From NCBI RefSeq assembly GCF_018986915.1, contig NZ_CP076723.1, forward strand, positions 1,955,501-2,019,500: DNA of 64,000 bases, in the 5' to 3' direction. Numbering within the stretch: position 1 is the stretch's first letter; each line of letters opens with the position of its first letter. Shown in pieces: positions 1 through 9,520 of the stretch. The notes beneath the pieces are model-generated. The model was not told the DNA's origin. It searched no databases and saw nothing but the letters and a program-made list of their open reading frames with translations. Position numbers and translations under genes: made by a program. This DNA comes from Geomonas oryzisoli. GTDB taxonomy: Bacteria; Desulfobacterota; Desulfuromonadia; Geobacterales; Geobacteraceae.

Positions 1-30
1 GGGGACAGGCACCTGGCGGAGCCAGTCCCC
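1..30. repeat. Half-copy of GGGGACTGGC/GCCTGTCCCC palindromic repeat
   Basis: This is one arm of a repeat family seen about a dozen times in the window. It starts GGGGACAGGCACC and ends GAGCCAGTCCCC. The paired arm, if there is one, lies to the left of the window. Full copies elsewhere are two arms in inverted orientation about 105 bases apart. Confidence 0.85.
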
Positions 31-46
31 TTTTTCTGCTTGCGAT

Positions 47-79
47 AAAGGGCGCCCGGATTTTCCGTGCGCCCTTTTT
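47..79 (+). terminator. Rho-independent terminator of a gene left of the window
   Basis: AAAGGGCGC (47-55) pairs with GCGCCCTTT (69-77) and a short T-run follows. It would end transcription entering from the left on the plus strand. Confidence 0.7.
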
Positions 80-398
80 GTTGCTCTACCTTTCCCTGAC
101 TTCTCGTCAGATTCATTAAGCAGGTCATAACTGCGTGTGTACCTAGTATTGTGGTTTTTAGTCCTCATTCGGGGCGGTGCGTGCTGTCATGGGATCGTTG
201 CCAGGCAAACCAGGATGAAATATTGATTGAATTTAATTTTATTAACGCTGTCGATTAGCAGACTAATGGGAAAATTATTGTAGAATTTTTTCCGATCAAA
301 TGTTTGGTCCGGGCCTCTGCAACTGTGCAGTGCATGGGCTGTGACTCACTGAACTGCCATGAGAGCTTGTCTTACACATAGACGCAGGAGTTGAAAGT
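80..398. other. Intergenic region upstream of the hybrid kinase
   Basis: No gene is visible. The stretch from about 215 to 300 is AT-rich compared with its surroundings and probably holds the promoter of the kinase at 399. I could not fix a clear -35/-10 pair and found no riboswitch signature. Confidence 0.5.
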
Positions 399-2444
399 AT
401 GACCTCCTTCTCTCCCGTTAAAAAAATCCTGGTTGTCGAAGATGATGATGCCCATGCCGAGTTGATCCGGCGGGGATTCAGCGACCTGTCCGGCCAGTAT
501 GAGCTGACCGTCGCCGCCACGGTCAAGGAGGCGGTGGAGCGCATCCGCAGCCGCGATTACGACATCGTGATCACCGATTACCTCCTTCCCGACGGCAAGG
601 GAGGGGACCTCGTGGCGCACTCCGCCGACATAGCGCCGGTGGTCATGATGACCTCCCACGGCAGCGAGCAGGTGGCGGTCGAGGCGATGAAATCCGGCGC
701 CATCGACTACGTGGTGAAGATGCCGGAGGTGTTCGACGCCATGCCGCGCATCGTCGAGCGTGCCCTTAGGGAATGGGATCACATCCTGGAGCACCGGCGG
801 GCCGAGGAAGCGCTCAAGCTGCAAAGCAGCCGTCTCGAGCACGAGGTGGTCGAGCGCCAGATGGCCCAGGAGGCGCTTCAGGAACAGGCGCTGCTGCTAA
901 AAAAGGAGATCGCCGAACGACAGCTGGCGCAGGAAACCCTGCGTCTTAGCGAGGAGAAATTCCACAAGGCTTTCGACAGCGCGCCCCTCATCATGGTGAT
1001 CACCGACATCGAGGAGGGAATCTTTCTCGATGTGAACCGAAAGTTCGTGGAGCTCTCGGGCTACTGCCGCGACGAGGTGCTGGGACGCTCTTCCACCTCA
1101 CTTGGGTGGATCAGCCCGCTCGAGCGCAAGACGCTGATCGACCAGCTCGTCGAGGAGGGGCACGTCGCCGGGATCGTGGTCACCCTGCACGCCAAGGATG
1201 GCCGCGCCCTCAAAGGGGAGTACTACTGCGAACGGATCACTGTGGACGGCAGCGAGCGGCTTTTGGCCATAGCCCTCGACATCACCGAGCGCCTGAAGCT
1301 CGAAGAACAGCTGCGCCACTCGCAGAAGCTCGAGGCGGTAGGGGTGCTGGCCGGAGGGGTCGCGCACGACTTCAACAACATACTCACCGTCATCGGGGGG
1401 TACTGCGAGCTCCTCAAGCTTGATCTCCCCGCCGAAAACCCCGCCCGCGACAAGGTGATGCAGATCTCCGCCGCGGCGGATCGTGCGGCGAACCTGACCC
1501 GCAGCCTGCTCGCCTTCAGCCGCAAGGGTGAGGTAAAGGCGGCCCCCGCCAACCTGAACGACATCGTCAGAGGGGTCGAGAAGTTCCTGCAGCGGATCAT
1601 CGGCGAAGACATCGCCCTCACCACCACGCTCGCGGACGGCGCGCTCTGGGCGGTGGTGGACAGCGGGCAGATCGAGCAGGTGCTGATGAATCTCGCCGCC
1701 AACGCGCGCGATGCCATGCCCAAGGGGGGGCGTCTCTTCGTGGAGACCGAGCGCCACGACATCGACGCCGCCTTCGTGCACGCCCACGGTTTCGGCACCC
1801 CCGGCCAGTACGCCCTGCTCACCATCTCGGACACCGGCCAAGGGATGGACGAGGCGACCAGGAAGAAGATCTTCGACCCGTTCTTCACCACCAAGGTGGT
1901 GGGGAAGGGGACCGGGCTGGGGCTCGCCATCGTCTACGGCATCATCACCCAGCACAAGGGGTACGTGAACGTCTACAGCGAGCCCGGCATCGGCAGTACC
2001 TTCCGGATCTACCTTCCCGCCATCGCCTCCGCCGAACCGGAACAGAGTCTGCCGATACCCGAGCCTGACGTGGAGGGGACCGAAACCATACTGGTCGCCG
2101 AAGACGATCTGCATGTCCTCGACCTGGTTTCCTCGATCCTCAAGAAGTACGGCTACAACATCATCCATGCCGTCAACGGCCTCGAGGCGGTACAAAGATT
2201 CAAGGAACATCCGCAGATAGAACTGGTCCTGATGGATATCATCATGCCGGTCATGAACGGCAAGGAGGCAGCGGAGAACATCAGGGAGATCCGCCCCAAC
2301 GCCAGGATCCTTTTCACCAGCGGCTACACGGCCGACATAATCCGCAGCAGGAGCGATCTGGATGAGGGGGCCGAACTGGTGATGAAGCCGGTCAAGCCTC
2401 TGGTGCTCCTCAAAAAGGTGCGGGAGATGCTGGACCGGCCGTAG
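399..2444 (+). CDS. Hybrid sensor histidine kinase (REC-coiled coil-PAS-HisKA-HATPase-REC)
   Basis: A 681-residue cytoplasmic phosphorelay protein with no membrane segment or signal peptide. An N-terminal receiver covers about residues 8-125, with phospho-acceptor Asp60 in ITDYLLPDG. A coiled coil rich in Glu, Gln and Ala (about 130-180) leads to a PAS domain (about 185-305). The HisKA box has His323 in GGVAHDFNN. The ATPase domain follows with N, G1 and G2 motifs (NLAANARDAM, DTGQGMD, GKGTGLGLAIV). A second receiver at the C-terminus carries Asp613 in LVLMDIIMP. The start is supported by AGGAG 10 bases upstream. Two receivers flanking one kinase suggest input from another kinase as well as output by phosphotransfer. 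The next two genes on the same strand are also signalling proteins. The signal sensed is unknown. Confidence 0.93.
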   Translation: MTSFSPVKKILVVEDDDAHAELIRRGFSDLSGQYELTVAATVKEAVERIRSRDYDIVITDYLLPDGKGGDLVAHSADIAPVVMMTSHGSEQVAVEAMKSGAIDYVVKMPEVFDAMPRIVERALREWDHILEHRRAEEALKLQSSRLEHEVVERQMAQEALQEQALLLKKEIAERQLAQETLRLSEEKFHKAFDSAPLIMVITDIEEGIFLDVNRKFVELSGYCRDEVLGRSSTSLGWISPLERKTLIDQLVEEGHVAGIVVTLHAKDGRALKGEYYCERITVDGSERLLAIALDITERLKLEEQLRHSQKLEAVGVLAGGVAHDFNNILTVIGGYCELLKLDLPAENPARDKVMQISAAADRAANLTRSLLAFSRKGEVKAAPANLNDIVRGVEKFLQRIIGEDIALTTTLADGALWAVVDSGQIEQVLMNLAANARDAMPKGGRLFVETERHDIDAAFVHAHGFGTPGQYALLTISDTGQGMDEATRKKIFDPFFTTKVVGKGTGLGLAIVYGIITQHKGYVNVYSEPGIGSTFRIYLPAIASAEPEQSLPIPEPDVEGTETILVAEDDLHVLDLVSSILKKYGYNIIHAVNGLEAVQRFKEHPQIELVLMDIIMPVMNGKEAAENIREIRPNARILFTSGYTADIIRSRSDLDEGAELVMKPVKPLVLLKKVREMLDRP

Positions 2445-2476
2445 CCGGAAGCACAGACAAGGAGGCTGCCGCCGGG

Positions 2477-4360
2477 ATGGTTACCCAGATGCACAAGATC
2501 CGCCGTTTCGCCCTGTTCCTCATGCTGCTCTGGACTGGCGGCGTCCTCGCCTCGTTTCTCTGGTTCTATCGTCAGGAGCAGGAAAGCGTTGTCGAGATCG
2601 CGCGGGCGGAGGCCCGGGCGACCTACGAGAAGGACGCCCTCTACCGGCGCTGGGCCACCAGGCACGGCGGCGTCTATGTCGCCGTTTCCGAAAAATGTCC
2701 TCCCAATCCCAACCTCGCCCACATACCCGAGCGCGACGTGCAGACCCCGTCGGGAAGAGCGCTGACCCTGGTGAACCCCGCCTACATGACCCGGCAGGTC
2801 TTCGATATGGCGGACAGCCACCAGGACCTGGTGCGTGGGCACATCACCAGCCTCAAGCCGATCCGACCTGAAAACGCGCCTGATCCGTGGGAGGCGGCGG
2901 CCCTGCGCAAATTCGAGCAGGGGGTGAAAGAGGTCAGCGAGGTGCAGATCCTCAACGGTCGGCCTTACATGAGGCTCATGCGGCCGTTCACCACCGAGGC
3001 AGGCTGCCTCAAGTGCCACGCGTCGCAGGGATACCATGTCGGTGACGTCCGGGGCGGGATCAGCGCCTCGGTGCCGCTGGACGCAGGCTCCGCGTTGAGC
3101 GGGGTCATCGCCGGGACCGCGGTGAGCCATGGCTTGATTTGGGTTCTTGGCGTCGGGTTCATCGGGTGGGGCGGGCGGGTGCTGACGCGCAGTGCCCAGG
3201 TGCTCGAAGAGAGCGAGGAGCGCTACCGGACCGTAGCCGACTACACCGAGGGGTGGGAGTACTGGCAGGCTGAGGATCATTCCTTTCGCTATGTATCCCC
3301 GTCCTGCGAAGATCTCTCCGGCTACTCCAGGGAAGAGTTCTACGCCGATCCCGATCTCCTGCTGCGGATCATCCATCCCGACGACGTCGCGCACTACCAT
3401 GAGCACGTCAAAGAGTCTTTCGGCGGCGACGCGAAGCCCATCGATTTCAGGATCATCAGGAAAGACGGCGAGGTGCGCTGGATTGCCCACGTCTGTCGTC
3501 TGGTCTATACGAGAAGCGGCGTCAAAAACGGCATCAGGGCCAGCAACCGCGACATCACGGACCGCAAACTCGCCAGCCAGTCGCTCCGGGACCAGGCCCT
3601 GCTCCTCGAGAACGAGATCCGGGAACGCAAGGAGCGCGAGGCCGAACTGGAGGCGAAGAACGCGGAGCTGGAACGATTCACCTACACGGTGTCCCACGAC
3701 CTCAAGAGCCCTCTCATCACCATAAAGGGATTCGCCGGCGCCGTGCTCAAGGATCTGGAAAGCGGCAACGTGCAGCGCCTGGATGGCGATGTGCGCCGCA
3801 TCATGGGCGCCGCCGACAAGATGGCCTCGCTGTTGAACGACCTGCTGGAACTCTCCCGCATCGGCAGGATCGTGAACGCCCCCTCGGTGATCGATATGGA
3901 TCAGCTGGTCCAGGACGTGCTGGCACAGTTGTCCGGTCCGATCGAGCTGGCCGGGGTAGAAGTGGTGCTGCAGCCTGGCCTGCCCAAGGTTTGGGGCGAC
4001 CACCCCCGCATCGGCGAGGTGGTGCAGAACCTGGTTGAGAACGCCATCAAGTACCGCGGTGAGCAGGCCAACCCGAGGATCGAGATCGGGGTGCGCGCGG
4101 GCGACGGGGAGACTATCTTCGTGGTGCGGGATAACGGCATGGGGGTCGCGCCGCAGTACCAGGAGACCATCTTCGGGCTGTTCAACAAGCTCGATGCCCG
4201 CAGCGAGGGGACTGGGATCGGTTTGGCCCTGGCCCGGCGCATCGTGGAATTCCATGGCGGCAGGCTGTGGGTGGAATCGGGCGGGGTGGGGCAGGGGAGC
4301 ACCTTCTGCTTTACGCTTGGCAACCGTCCACCGGACCCGATTCAAATCGAACAGGGATAA
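2477..4360 (+). CDS. Membrane histidine kinase with haem-binding DUF3365-type sensor and PAS domain
   Basis: A 627-residue kinase. Residues 10-32 are hydrophobic and form the first membrane segment. An extracytoplasmic domain follows that contains one c-type haem site, CLKCH (Cys177, Cys180, His181), in a context typical of DUF3365/Tll0287-like sensors. A second membrane segment lies near 210-230. A PAS domain (about 240-370) and a short coiled coil precede HisKA with His407 in TVSHDLKSPL. The ATPase domain ends the protein (NLVENAIKY, DNGMGV, GTGIGLALARRI). A periplasmic haem suggests sensing of redox state or a small ligand. GGAGG lies 11 bases before the ATG; a second in-frame ATG is four codons on. 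The stop codon falls inside a repeat (4350-4440), so the last two codons derive from the repeat. Confidence 0.9.
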   Translation: MVTQMHKIRRFALFLMLLWTGGVLASFLWFYRQEQESVVEIARAEARATYEKDALYRRWATRHGGVYVAVSEKCPPNPNLAHIPERDVQTPSGRALTLVNPAYMTRQVFDMADSHQDLVRGHITSLKPIRPENAPDPWEAAALRKFEQGVKEVSEVQILNGRPYMRLMRPFTTEAGCLKCHASQGYHVGDVRGGISASVPLDAGSALSGVIAGTAVSHGLIWVLGVGFIGWGGRVLTRSAQVLEESEERYRTVADYTEGWEYWQAEDHSFRYVSPSCEDLSGYSREEFYADPDLLLRIIHPDDVAHYHEHVKESFGGDAKPIDFRIIRKDGEVRWIAHVCRLVYTRSGVKNGIRASNRDITDRKLASQSLRDQALLLENEIRERKEREAELEAKNAELERFTYTVSHDLKSPLITIKGFAGAVLKDLESGNVQRLDGDVRRIMGAADKMASLLNDLLELSRIGRIVNAPSVIDMDQLVQDVLAQLSGPIELAGVEVVLQPGLPKVWGDHPRIGEVVQNLVENAIKYRGEQANPRIEIGVRAGDGETIFVVRDNGMGVAPQYQETIFGLFNKLDARSEGTGIGLALARRIVEFHGGRLWVESGGVGQGSTFCFTLGNRPPDPIQIEQG

Positions 4361-4440
4361 AAGGGATAAAAGGGATAAAGGCTGTTTAAAGGTTTAACAA
4401 TCCCTTTGATCCGCAGTTATCCCTGTTAAAGGCCTTTAGT
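4350..4440. repeat. GGGATAAAA-type palindromic repeat overlapping a stop codon
   Basis: Tandem GGGATAAAA units (4353-4380) are followed by an inverted arm. AACAGGGATAA at 4350-4360 is the reverse complement of TTATCCCTGTT at 4417-4427. The left arm supplies the stop codon of the upstream kinase. The family recurs at 29111-29366. Confidence 0.8.
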
Positions 4441-4465
4441 TTTATTTGCTTGAAAGGAGCGAACC

Positions 4466-4912
4466 ATGATAGAAGGCGAACCGTTGTGCATCCTGCTCGT
4501 CGAGGACAATCCGGACCACGCCGAGCTTGCCATCCGCAACCTGACCGATGCCGGCCTGGTGAACTGCCTCTTTCATGTGGAAGACGGTGAAGCTGCCCTC
4601 GACTACCTCAACAACCGCGGCAGATACGCCGACACGAGCGCCTATCCACGGCCGCACCTGGTGCTCCTCGACCTGCGCCTTCCCAAGGTCGACGGGATCG
4701 AGGTATTGAAACAGGTGAAGTCCTCCGAACGCCTTAAGGCCATCCCGGTGGTGGTGCTGACCACGTCCGCGGCCGAGCGCGACCTCGCCATGGCCTACAG
4801 CAACTACGCCAACAGCTATCTCACCAAGCCGGTCGACTTCGACTCCTTCAGTAACCTGCTGCGCGACCTCGGGTTCTACTGGCTGGCCTGGAACAAGCGA
4901 CCCCTCGGCTAG
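4466..4912 (+). CDS. Stand-alone response regulator (Rcp1-like receiver)
   Basis: A single-domain receiver of 148 residues. The acidic pocket is at Glu13-Asp14, the phospho-acceptor is Asp69 in LVLLDLRLP, the switch Thr lies in VVLTTS and the conserved Lys in YLTKPVDF. The long alpha2-beta3 loop (RGRYADTSAYPRP) is typical of Rcp1-type receivers paired with phytochrome-like or PAS kinases. There is no output domain, so it probably acts by protein interaction or as a phosphate shuttle. AAGGAG lies 6 bases before the ATG. It follows the haem-PAS kinase by 105 bases in the same direction, so that kinase is the likely partner. Confidence 0.92.
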   Translation: MIEGEPLCILLVEDNPDHAELAIRNLTDAGLVNCLFHVEDGEAALDYLNNRGRYADTSAYPRPHLVLLDLRLPKVDGIEVLKQVKSSERLKAIPVVVLTTSAAERDLAMAYSNYANSYLTKPVDFDSFSNLLRDLGFYWLAWNKRPLG

Positions 4913-5035
4913 CCTGCCTGAAATTGGTTTCGGGGAGGATAAACATTTCCTCCTCGCACGGTAGGGTAATCCGCCTTATTCGCCCTGGTCTCCTGTCCCG
5001 GCCCCCTCGTTTTGCTCATTTCCTGTCGTAATTTC

Positions 5036-5064
5036 TTGAGTTTCTTCGGCAAAACCTATATATT
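5036..5064 (+). promoter_or_regulatory. Sigma-70-type promoter for the trp cluster
   Basis: TTGAGT (5036-5041) and TATATT (5059-5064) are separated by 17 bases. Predicted transcription starts near 5071, giving a leader of about 77 bases before trpG. No tryptophan-rich leader peptide or attenuator is visible in that leader. Confidence 0.65.
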
Positions 5065-5147
5065 TCTGCGATTCGCATTAAACAGCAAAAGGGTGGGGTT
5101 CCGGGCCTGCTTAGGCAAGGCGCGCTATTCCAGCGGGTTTCCAAACT

Positions 5148-5720
5148 ATGCTCTTGATGATCGACAATTACGACTCCTTCACCTACAACATCGTCCAGTA
5201 CCTGGGCGAGCTGGGTGAGGAGGTTAAGGTTTATCGCAACGACAAGATCACCATCGCCGAGATCGAGGCGCTTGCCCCGGACCGCATCGTGATCTCTCCC
5301 GGCCCCTGCTCCCCGGAAGAGGCCGGCATTTCGGTCGAGGTGGTGCGCCACTTCGCCGGCAAGATCCCCATCCTCGGGGTCTGCCTCGGCCACCAGTCCA
5401 TCGGCTACGCCTTCGGCGGCAAGATCATCAAGAGCGCCACGCTCATGCACGGCAAGACCTCTCCGATCCTGCACGACGGCAAGGAGCTCTTCGAGGGGCT
5501 TCCGAACCCCTTCGCCGCGACCCGCTACCACTCCCTGATCGTCGAGCGCGCTACGCTCCCCGCCGAGCTGGAGGTGACCGCCTGGGTGGCCGAAGGGGAG
5601 ATCATGGGGATGCGGCACCGCACGCTCCCGATCTGGGGGGTGCAGTTCCACCCCGAATCCATCCTCACCGAGGGGGGGATGGACCTGTTGCGCAACTTCT
5701 TGAAGATGTCCAGGCAGTAA
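5148..5720 (+). CDS. trpG: Anthranilate synthase component II, glutamine amidotransferase
   Basis: This 190-residue class I amidotransferase releases ammonia from glutamine for chorismate amination. The N-terminus [14 protein letters not shown] is typical. The nucleophile Cys lies in GVCLGHQ and the His/Glu pair in QFHPES near the C-terminus, so the triad is complete. The Shine-Dalgarno site is weak; the second in-frame ATG at 5157 is a possible alternative start. The partner trpE is not in the window, although trpD follows 151 bases downstream. Because one subunit often serves both anthranilate and aminodeoxychorismate synthase, pabA is an equally valid name. Confidence 0.93.
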   Translation: MLLMIDNYDSFTYNIVQYLGELGEEVKVYRNDKITIAEIEALAPDRIVISPGPCSPEEAGISVEVVRHFAGKIPILGVCLGHQSIGYAFGGKIIKSATLMHGKTSPILHDGKELFEGLPNPFAATRYHSLIVERATLPAELEVTAWVAEGEIMGMRHRTLPIWGVQFHPESILTEGGMDLLRNFLKMSRQ

Positions 5721-5723
5721 ACC

Positions 5724-5827
5724 CGGAACACAGAAGTCACTGTGGTCCACAGAGGTCACAGAGGGGAAAATCCTCAATGCTTTTACTCTGTGTATCTCTG
5801 AGCACCTCTGAGTCCTCTGTGTTCGGC
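5724..5827. repeat. CTCTGTG-rich inverted repeat between trpG and trpD
   Basis: GAACACAGA at 5726-5734 pairs with TCTGTGTTC at 5816-5824. The interior is made of imperfect CACAGAGG/CCTCTGTG units. A related block lies at 11940-11980. It is non-coding and sits inside the trp cluster. Confidence 0.75.
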
Positions 5828-5871
5828 TTTTCTCTTTTTGTGTCTTTGAATTACGTTTGGAAGGAGCTGCT

Positions 5872-6930
5872 ATGATCCGTAAGGCCATTGCGCGTGTTGT
5901 GGAGCGGGAGAATCTCAGCGAGGCGGAGATGATCGAGGTCATGGACCAGGTCATGTCCGGCGGGGCGACGCCGGCCCAGATCGCCTCCTTCATCACCGCC
6001 CTCAGGATGAAGGGGGAGACGGTCGAGGAGATCACCGGTGCTGCCCGCGTCATGCGGGACCGGGCGATGCCGATCCGGGTCGGCAAGAGCGTCCTCGGCA
6101 TCGACCGCGACGACATCAACCTCGACCGCGAAACCATCCTCGACACCTGCGGCACCGGCGGCTCCGGCACCAACTCCTTCAACATCTCCACCACCGTCGC
6201 CTTCATCGTATCCGCCTGCGGCGTCAAGGTCGCCAAGCACGGCAACCGCGCCGTCTCCTCCTCCTGCGGCTCCGCCGACGTCCTCGAGGCGCTGGGAGTA
6301 AACCTCGACGTGACCCCGGAGACCGTGGAGCGCTGCATCTCCGAGATCGGCATAGGCTTCCTGTTCGCCCCCGCGCTGCATGGCGCCATGAAACACGCCA
6401 TCGGCCCCCGCCGCGAGATCGGCATCCGCACCATCTTCAACATCCTGGGACCGCTCACCAACCCCGCCGGCGCGGACTGCCAGGTGCTCGGCGTCTACCG
6501 CGAGGAACTGGTCGAGAAGCTGGCCCTGGTCCTGAAGAAGCTCGGCTGCCGCCGCGGCTACGTGGTGCACGGCAGCGACGGCATGGACGAGGTGACCCTG
6601 ACCGGCGAGAGCACCATCGGCGAGGTCGGCCCCGACGGCGTCAAGGTCTACAAGATCACGCCGGAACAGTTCGGCCTGGAGCGCGCGCCGCTCACCGAAC
6701 TGCACGGCGGCGACGCCCAGGGCAACGCCGTCATCGTCAGGGACATCCTGGCCGGCAAGGACGGCGCGAAACGCCGGATCGTCCTGCTGAACGCCGCCTT
6801 CGCCCTGCTGGCTACCGGCAAGGTAGCGGACGTCGCGGAAGGAATCAGGCTCGCCGCCGATACCATCGATTCCGGGCGCGGCCTCAAGCAACTGGAACGA
6901 CTGGTGGCTCTAACCAACGAGGTGCAATAG
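5872..6930 (+). CDS. trpD: Anthranilate phosphoribosyltransferase
   Basis: This enzyme transfers phosphoribose from PRPP to anthranilate, the second step of tryptophan synthesis. It has 352 residues, the family's usual size. The PRPP-binding loop [17 protein letters not shown], the KHGNRAVSS segment and the [10 protein letters not shown] motif are intact. The open frame extends to a TTG at 5857, but AAGGAG at 5861-5866 places the ATG at 5872, so the shorter form is chosen. The gap to trpC is only 3 bases, so trpD and trpC are cotranscribed. Confidence 0.96.
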   Translation: MIRKAIARVVERENLSEAEMIEVMDQVMSGGATPAQIASFITALRMKGETVEEITGAARVMRDRAMPIRVGKSVLGIDRDDINLDRETILDTCGTGGSGTNSFNISTTVAFIVSACGVKVAKHGNRAVSSSCGSADVLEALGVNLDVTPETVERCISEIGIGFLFAPALHGAMKHAIGPRREIGIRTIFNILGPLTNPAGADCQVLGVYREELVEKLALVLKKLGCRRGYVVHGSDGMDEVTLTGESTIGEVGPDGVKVYKITPEQFGLERAPLTELHGGDAQGNAVIVRDILAGKDGAKRRIVLLNAAFALLATGKVADVAEGIRLAADTIDSGRGLKQLERLVALTNEVQ

Positions 6931-6933
6931 CAG

Positions 6934-7734
6934 ATGACCCAGGTACCCGACGTACTCAGGAAGATAGTCGACTACAAACAGGGTGAGCTCGAGGCCGCCA
7001 TGAGCGCGGTTCCCTTGAACGAGATCATGGATCGCCTCGCCGACCTCGAAGACACCCCCCGCGGTTTTCAGAACGCCATCCTCAATGCCCTCGGCTCCGG
7101 CTGGACCCCCATCATCGCCGAGGTGAAAAAAGGGTCACCATCCAAGGGGCTGATCCGGGCCGACTTCGACCCGCTGCAGATCGCCACCACCTACCAGGAC
7201 AACGGCGCCACCTGTCTCTCGGTGCTCACCGACGAGCACTTCTTCATGGGGCACCTGAGCTACCTGGCGCTGATCCGCGAGCAGGTTTCGTTGCCGCTTC
7301 TGCGCAAAGACTTCATCTTCGATCCTTACCAGATCTACCAGGCCCGCGCCGCCGGCGCAGACGCCATCCTTCTCATCGCCGCCATGCTTGACGTGCCGCA
7401 ACTGCGCGACTTCCACAGTCTTGCCAAGGAGCTCTCCATGGACGTGCTCCTCGAAGTGCACGACGAGAAGGAGCTGGAGATGGCGCTGCAGACCGACTGC
7501 AGCATGATCGGTATCAACAACCGGGACCTGCGCACCTTCCAGGTTGATATTGCCACCTCGGAGCGGTTGGCGGCCCTTATCCCGGCTGGCAGGATCATCG
7601 TCGCCGAGAGCGGCATCAACACCCGGGCTGAGATAGAGCGTCTCACCGGGAAAGGGTTGCACGCCTTCCTGATCGGCGAGTCCCTGATGCGCGAGCCCGA
7701 CGTGGGTGCGAAGCTCTCCGAGTTGCTGGGGTAA
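6934..7734 (+). CDS. trpC: Indole-3-glycerol-phosphate synthase
   Basis: A TIM-barrel enzyme of 266 residues that closes the indole ring, converting the CdRP intermediate to indole-3-glycerol phosphate. Diagnostic segments are IIAEVKKGSPSKG with the catalytic Lys, LLRKDFIFDPYQ, VLLEVHDEKEL, GINNRDL and ESGI. The length is normal and there is no fusion to trpF, which is a separate gene at 9521. It begins 3 bases after trpD. A 273-base gap filled with two repeat families separates it from the TrpB-like gene. Confidence 0.96.
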   Translation: MTQVPDVLRKIVDYKQGELEAAMSAVPLNEIMDRLADLEDTPRGFQNAILNALGSGWTPIIAEVKKGSPSKGLIRADFDPLQIATTYQDNGATCLSVLTDEHFFMGHLSYLALIREQVSLPLLRKDFIFDPYQIYQARAAGADAILLIAAMLDVPQLRDFHSLAKELSMDVLLEVHDEKELEMALQTDCSMIGINNRDLRTFQVDIATSERLAALIPAGRIIVAESGINTRAEIERLTGKGLHAFLIGESLMREPDVGAKLSELLG

Positions 7735-7759
7735 ATGGCTGGGGGCAGGGAGTGATCTC

Positions 7760-7872
7760 GTTCCCAAGGTCCACCTTGGGAACGCAAAGCCTCTGCGAAG
7801 CTCCAACTCCCCTCGGATGCAAAGCTGGAGTTTTGCGCCATATGGGGTTCCTAAGCTGGAGCTTGGGAACCA
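7760..7872. repeat. GTTCCCAAG/CTTGGGAAC palindromic repeats
   Basis: There are two hairpin-forming palindromes. GTTCCCAAGGT at 7760-7770 pairs with ACCTTGGGAAC at 7773-7783. GGTTCCTAAGCT pairs with AGCTTGGGAACC over 7846-7871, with one mismatch. Shorter inverted segments lie between them. It is a non-coding intergenic element. Confidence 0.8.
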
Positions 7873-7913
7873 GGAAAATATGCTGCCACGAAGCACTGCA
7901 CGTGATCCCGCGT

Positions 7914-7955
7914 CCCCCCCTTGTTAAAGGGGGGGCAGGGGGGATTTGCTTCTCC
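7914..7955. repeat. CCCCCCTT...AAGGGGGGGCAGGGGGGATTTGC repeat
   Basis: A C7 tract (7914-7920) faces a G8 tract (7929-7936), followed by CAGGGGGGATTTGC. Related copies are at 33831-33870 and 59184-59220, and a tandem form lies at 62043-62132. The first two copies share a downstream CCTAAGGTA segment. Confidence 0.8.
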
Positions 7956-8007
7956 ACCTAAGGTAGACGCTTTGAATTGATATGTTCCAACTGACAAAGG
8001 AGTGGCT

Positions 8008-9363
8008 ATGAATACCAAGTTCCTGCTTGACGAATCCCGCATCCCGAAACAGTGGTACAACATCATCCCGGACATGCCGGGGCCGCTGGAGCCGGTGATC
8101 AACCCGGCCACCCTGAAGCCGGTCACCCCGGAGGACATGACCCCTATTTTCCCGATGTCCCTCATCGAGCAGGAGATGTCCACCCAGCGCTGGATCGACA
8201 TCCCCGACGAGGTGCGCGAGAAGTACCGGATCTGGCGCCCGTCGCCGCTGTTCCGTGCCCACAGGCTGGAGCAGGCGCTGCAGACCCCGGCCAAGATCTA
8301 CTACAAATACGAAGGCGTTTCCCCGGCGGGCTCGCACAAGCCCAACAGCGCCATCCCGCAGGCATGGTACAACAAGCAGGCCGGCATCCGCAGGCTGGCC
8401 ACCGAAACCGGCGCCGGCCAGTGGGGGAGCTCCCTGGCGCTGGCCTGTTCCATGTTCGGGCTGGAGTGCACCATCTACATGGTGAAGGTCTCCTGCACGC
8501 AGAAGCCGTACCGGAAGAGCATGATGCAGCTCTGGGGTGCCACGGTTATCCCGTCCCCCTCCGAGTTCACCAACGCCGGGCGCAGCATCCTGGCCCACGA
8601 TCCGGACAACCTGGGGAGCCTCGGTATCGCCATCTCCGAGGCGGTGGAGGATGCCGCCACCCACGACGACACAAACTACGCCCTGGGGAGCGTGCTGAAC
8701 CACGTCTGCCTGCACCAGACCGTCATCGGCCTGGAGGCGAAGGAGCAGATGGCGCTGGCCCAGGATTACCCCGACGTGGTCATCGCCTGCTGCGGCGGCG
8801 GTTCCAACTTCGCCGGTCTTGCCTTCCCGTTCATTGCGGACCGCGCCAATGGCAAGAAGGTGCGCTGCCTGGCGGTCGAGCCCGCGTCCTGTCCGACCCT
8901 CACCAAGGGGGTCTACGCGTTCGACTACGGCGACACCGCGAAGCTCGCGCCCATCACCAAGATGTACACCCTGGGGCACGACTTCATGCCGCCGGGGATC
9001 CACGCCGGCGGTCTGCGCTATCACGGCGAGTCCGCGCTGATCTCCCAGCTCTACCATGCCGGCGAGATCGAGGCGAAGTCCTACAAGCAGAATGCCTGCT
9101 TCGAAGGAGCGCTCCTCTTCGCCAGGACCGAGGGGATCGTACCCGCACCGGAATCCTCCCACGCGCTGCGCGCCGCCATCGACGAGGCCGTACTCGCCAA
9201 GGAGGAGGGGAAGGAGAAGACCATCCTCTTCGGTCTCTCCGGCCACGGTCAGCTCGACATGGGCGCCTACGACGCCTACCTCTCGGGCCGGCTCGAGGAT
9301 TACGAGTATCCGGAGGAATCGATCCGCCAGTCCCTGGAGCGGCTGCCGAAGGTGAGCCTATAA
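8008..9363 (+). CDS. trpB2: TrpB2-type tryptophan synthase beta chain
   Basis: A PLP enzyme of 451 residues, longer than the usual TrpB of about 400, as is normal for the TrpB2 branch. The PLP lysine is in GSHKPNSA, followed by ETGAGQWG and the phosphate-binding CCGGGSNF loop. The N-terminal extension rich in Pro is also a TrpB2 trait. TrpB2 proteins make tryptophan from serine and indole, often without TrpA or with a divergent one; no trpA lies in this window. AAAGGAG at 7996-8002 fixes the ATG at 8008; the GTG at 8002 overlaps that site. It is flanked by trpC and trpF. It could salvage indole rather than serve the main pathway. Confidence 0.93.
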   Translation: MNTKFLLDESRIPKQWYNIIPDMPGPLEPVINPATLKPVTPEDMTPIFPMSLIEQEMSTQRWIDIPDEVREKYRIWRPSPLFRAHRLEQALQTPAKIYYKYEGVSPAGSHKPNSAIPQAWYNKQAGIRRLATETGAGQWGSSLALACSMFGLECTIYMVKVSCTQKPYRKSMMQLWGATVIPSPSEFTNAGRSILAHDPDNLGSLGIAISEAVEDAATHDDTNYALGSVLNHVCLHQTVIGLEAKEQMALAQDYPDVVIACCGGGSNFAGLAFPFIADRANGKKVRCLAVEPASCPTLTKGVYAFDYGDTAKLAPITKMYTLGHDFMPPGIHAGGLRYHGESALISQLYHAGEIEAKSYKQNACFEGALLFARTEGIVPAPESSHALRAAIDEAVLAKEEGKEKTILFGLSGHGQLDMGAYDAYLSGRLEDYEYPEESIRQSLERLPKVSL

Positions 9364-9520
9364 CAGAAGAGATCCTGGGGAGACTGAAGTCAGCGAGCAA
9401 AGAGGATGCTGAAGGTTTTCCCAAAAGAAGTGGTTTTGGTTTTCTCAGAAGTTCTCAGATTTTCTCCGTGGCCAATGGTTTTGGGGTTGGTAAGTTGAGT
9501 AATTCTAAGGGTATACGCGC

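Noticed and set aside
2324..4345. A 673-codon open frame opposite the haem kinase
   Set aside because: Shadow of the real gene; composition is rich in His, Gly and Asp from reversed codons and no domain is recognisable.
4932..4955. GGGGAGGA/TCCTCCTC hairpin as a terminator after the receiver gene
   Set aside because: The stem has a G:T pair and no T-run follows, so intrinsic termination is unlikely.
4913..5147. trp leader peptide and attenuator before trpG
   Set aside because: No start codon followed by Trp codons and no terminator hairpin with a T-run was found in the leader.
5857..5871. TTG start for trpD
   Set aside because: It overlaps the ribosome-binding site AAGGAG that fits the ATG at 5872.
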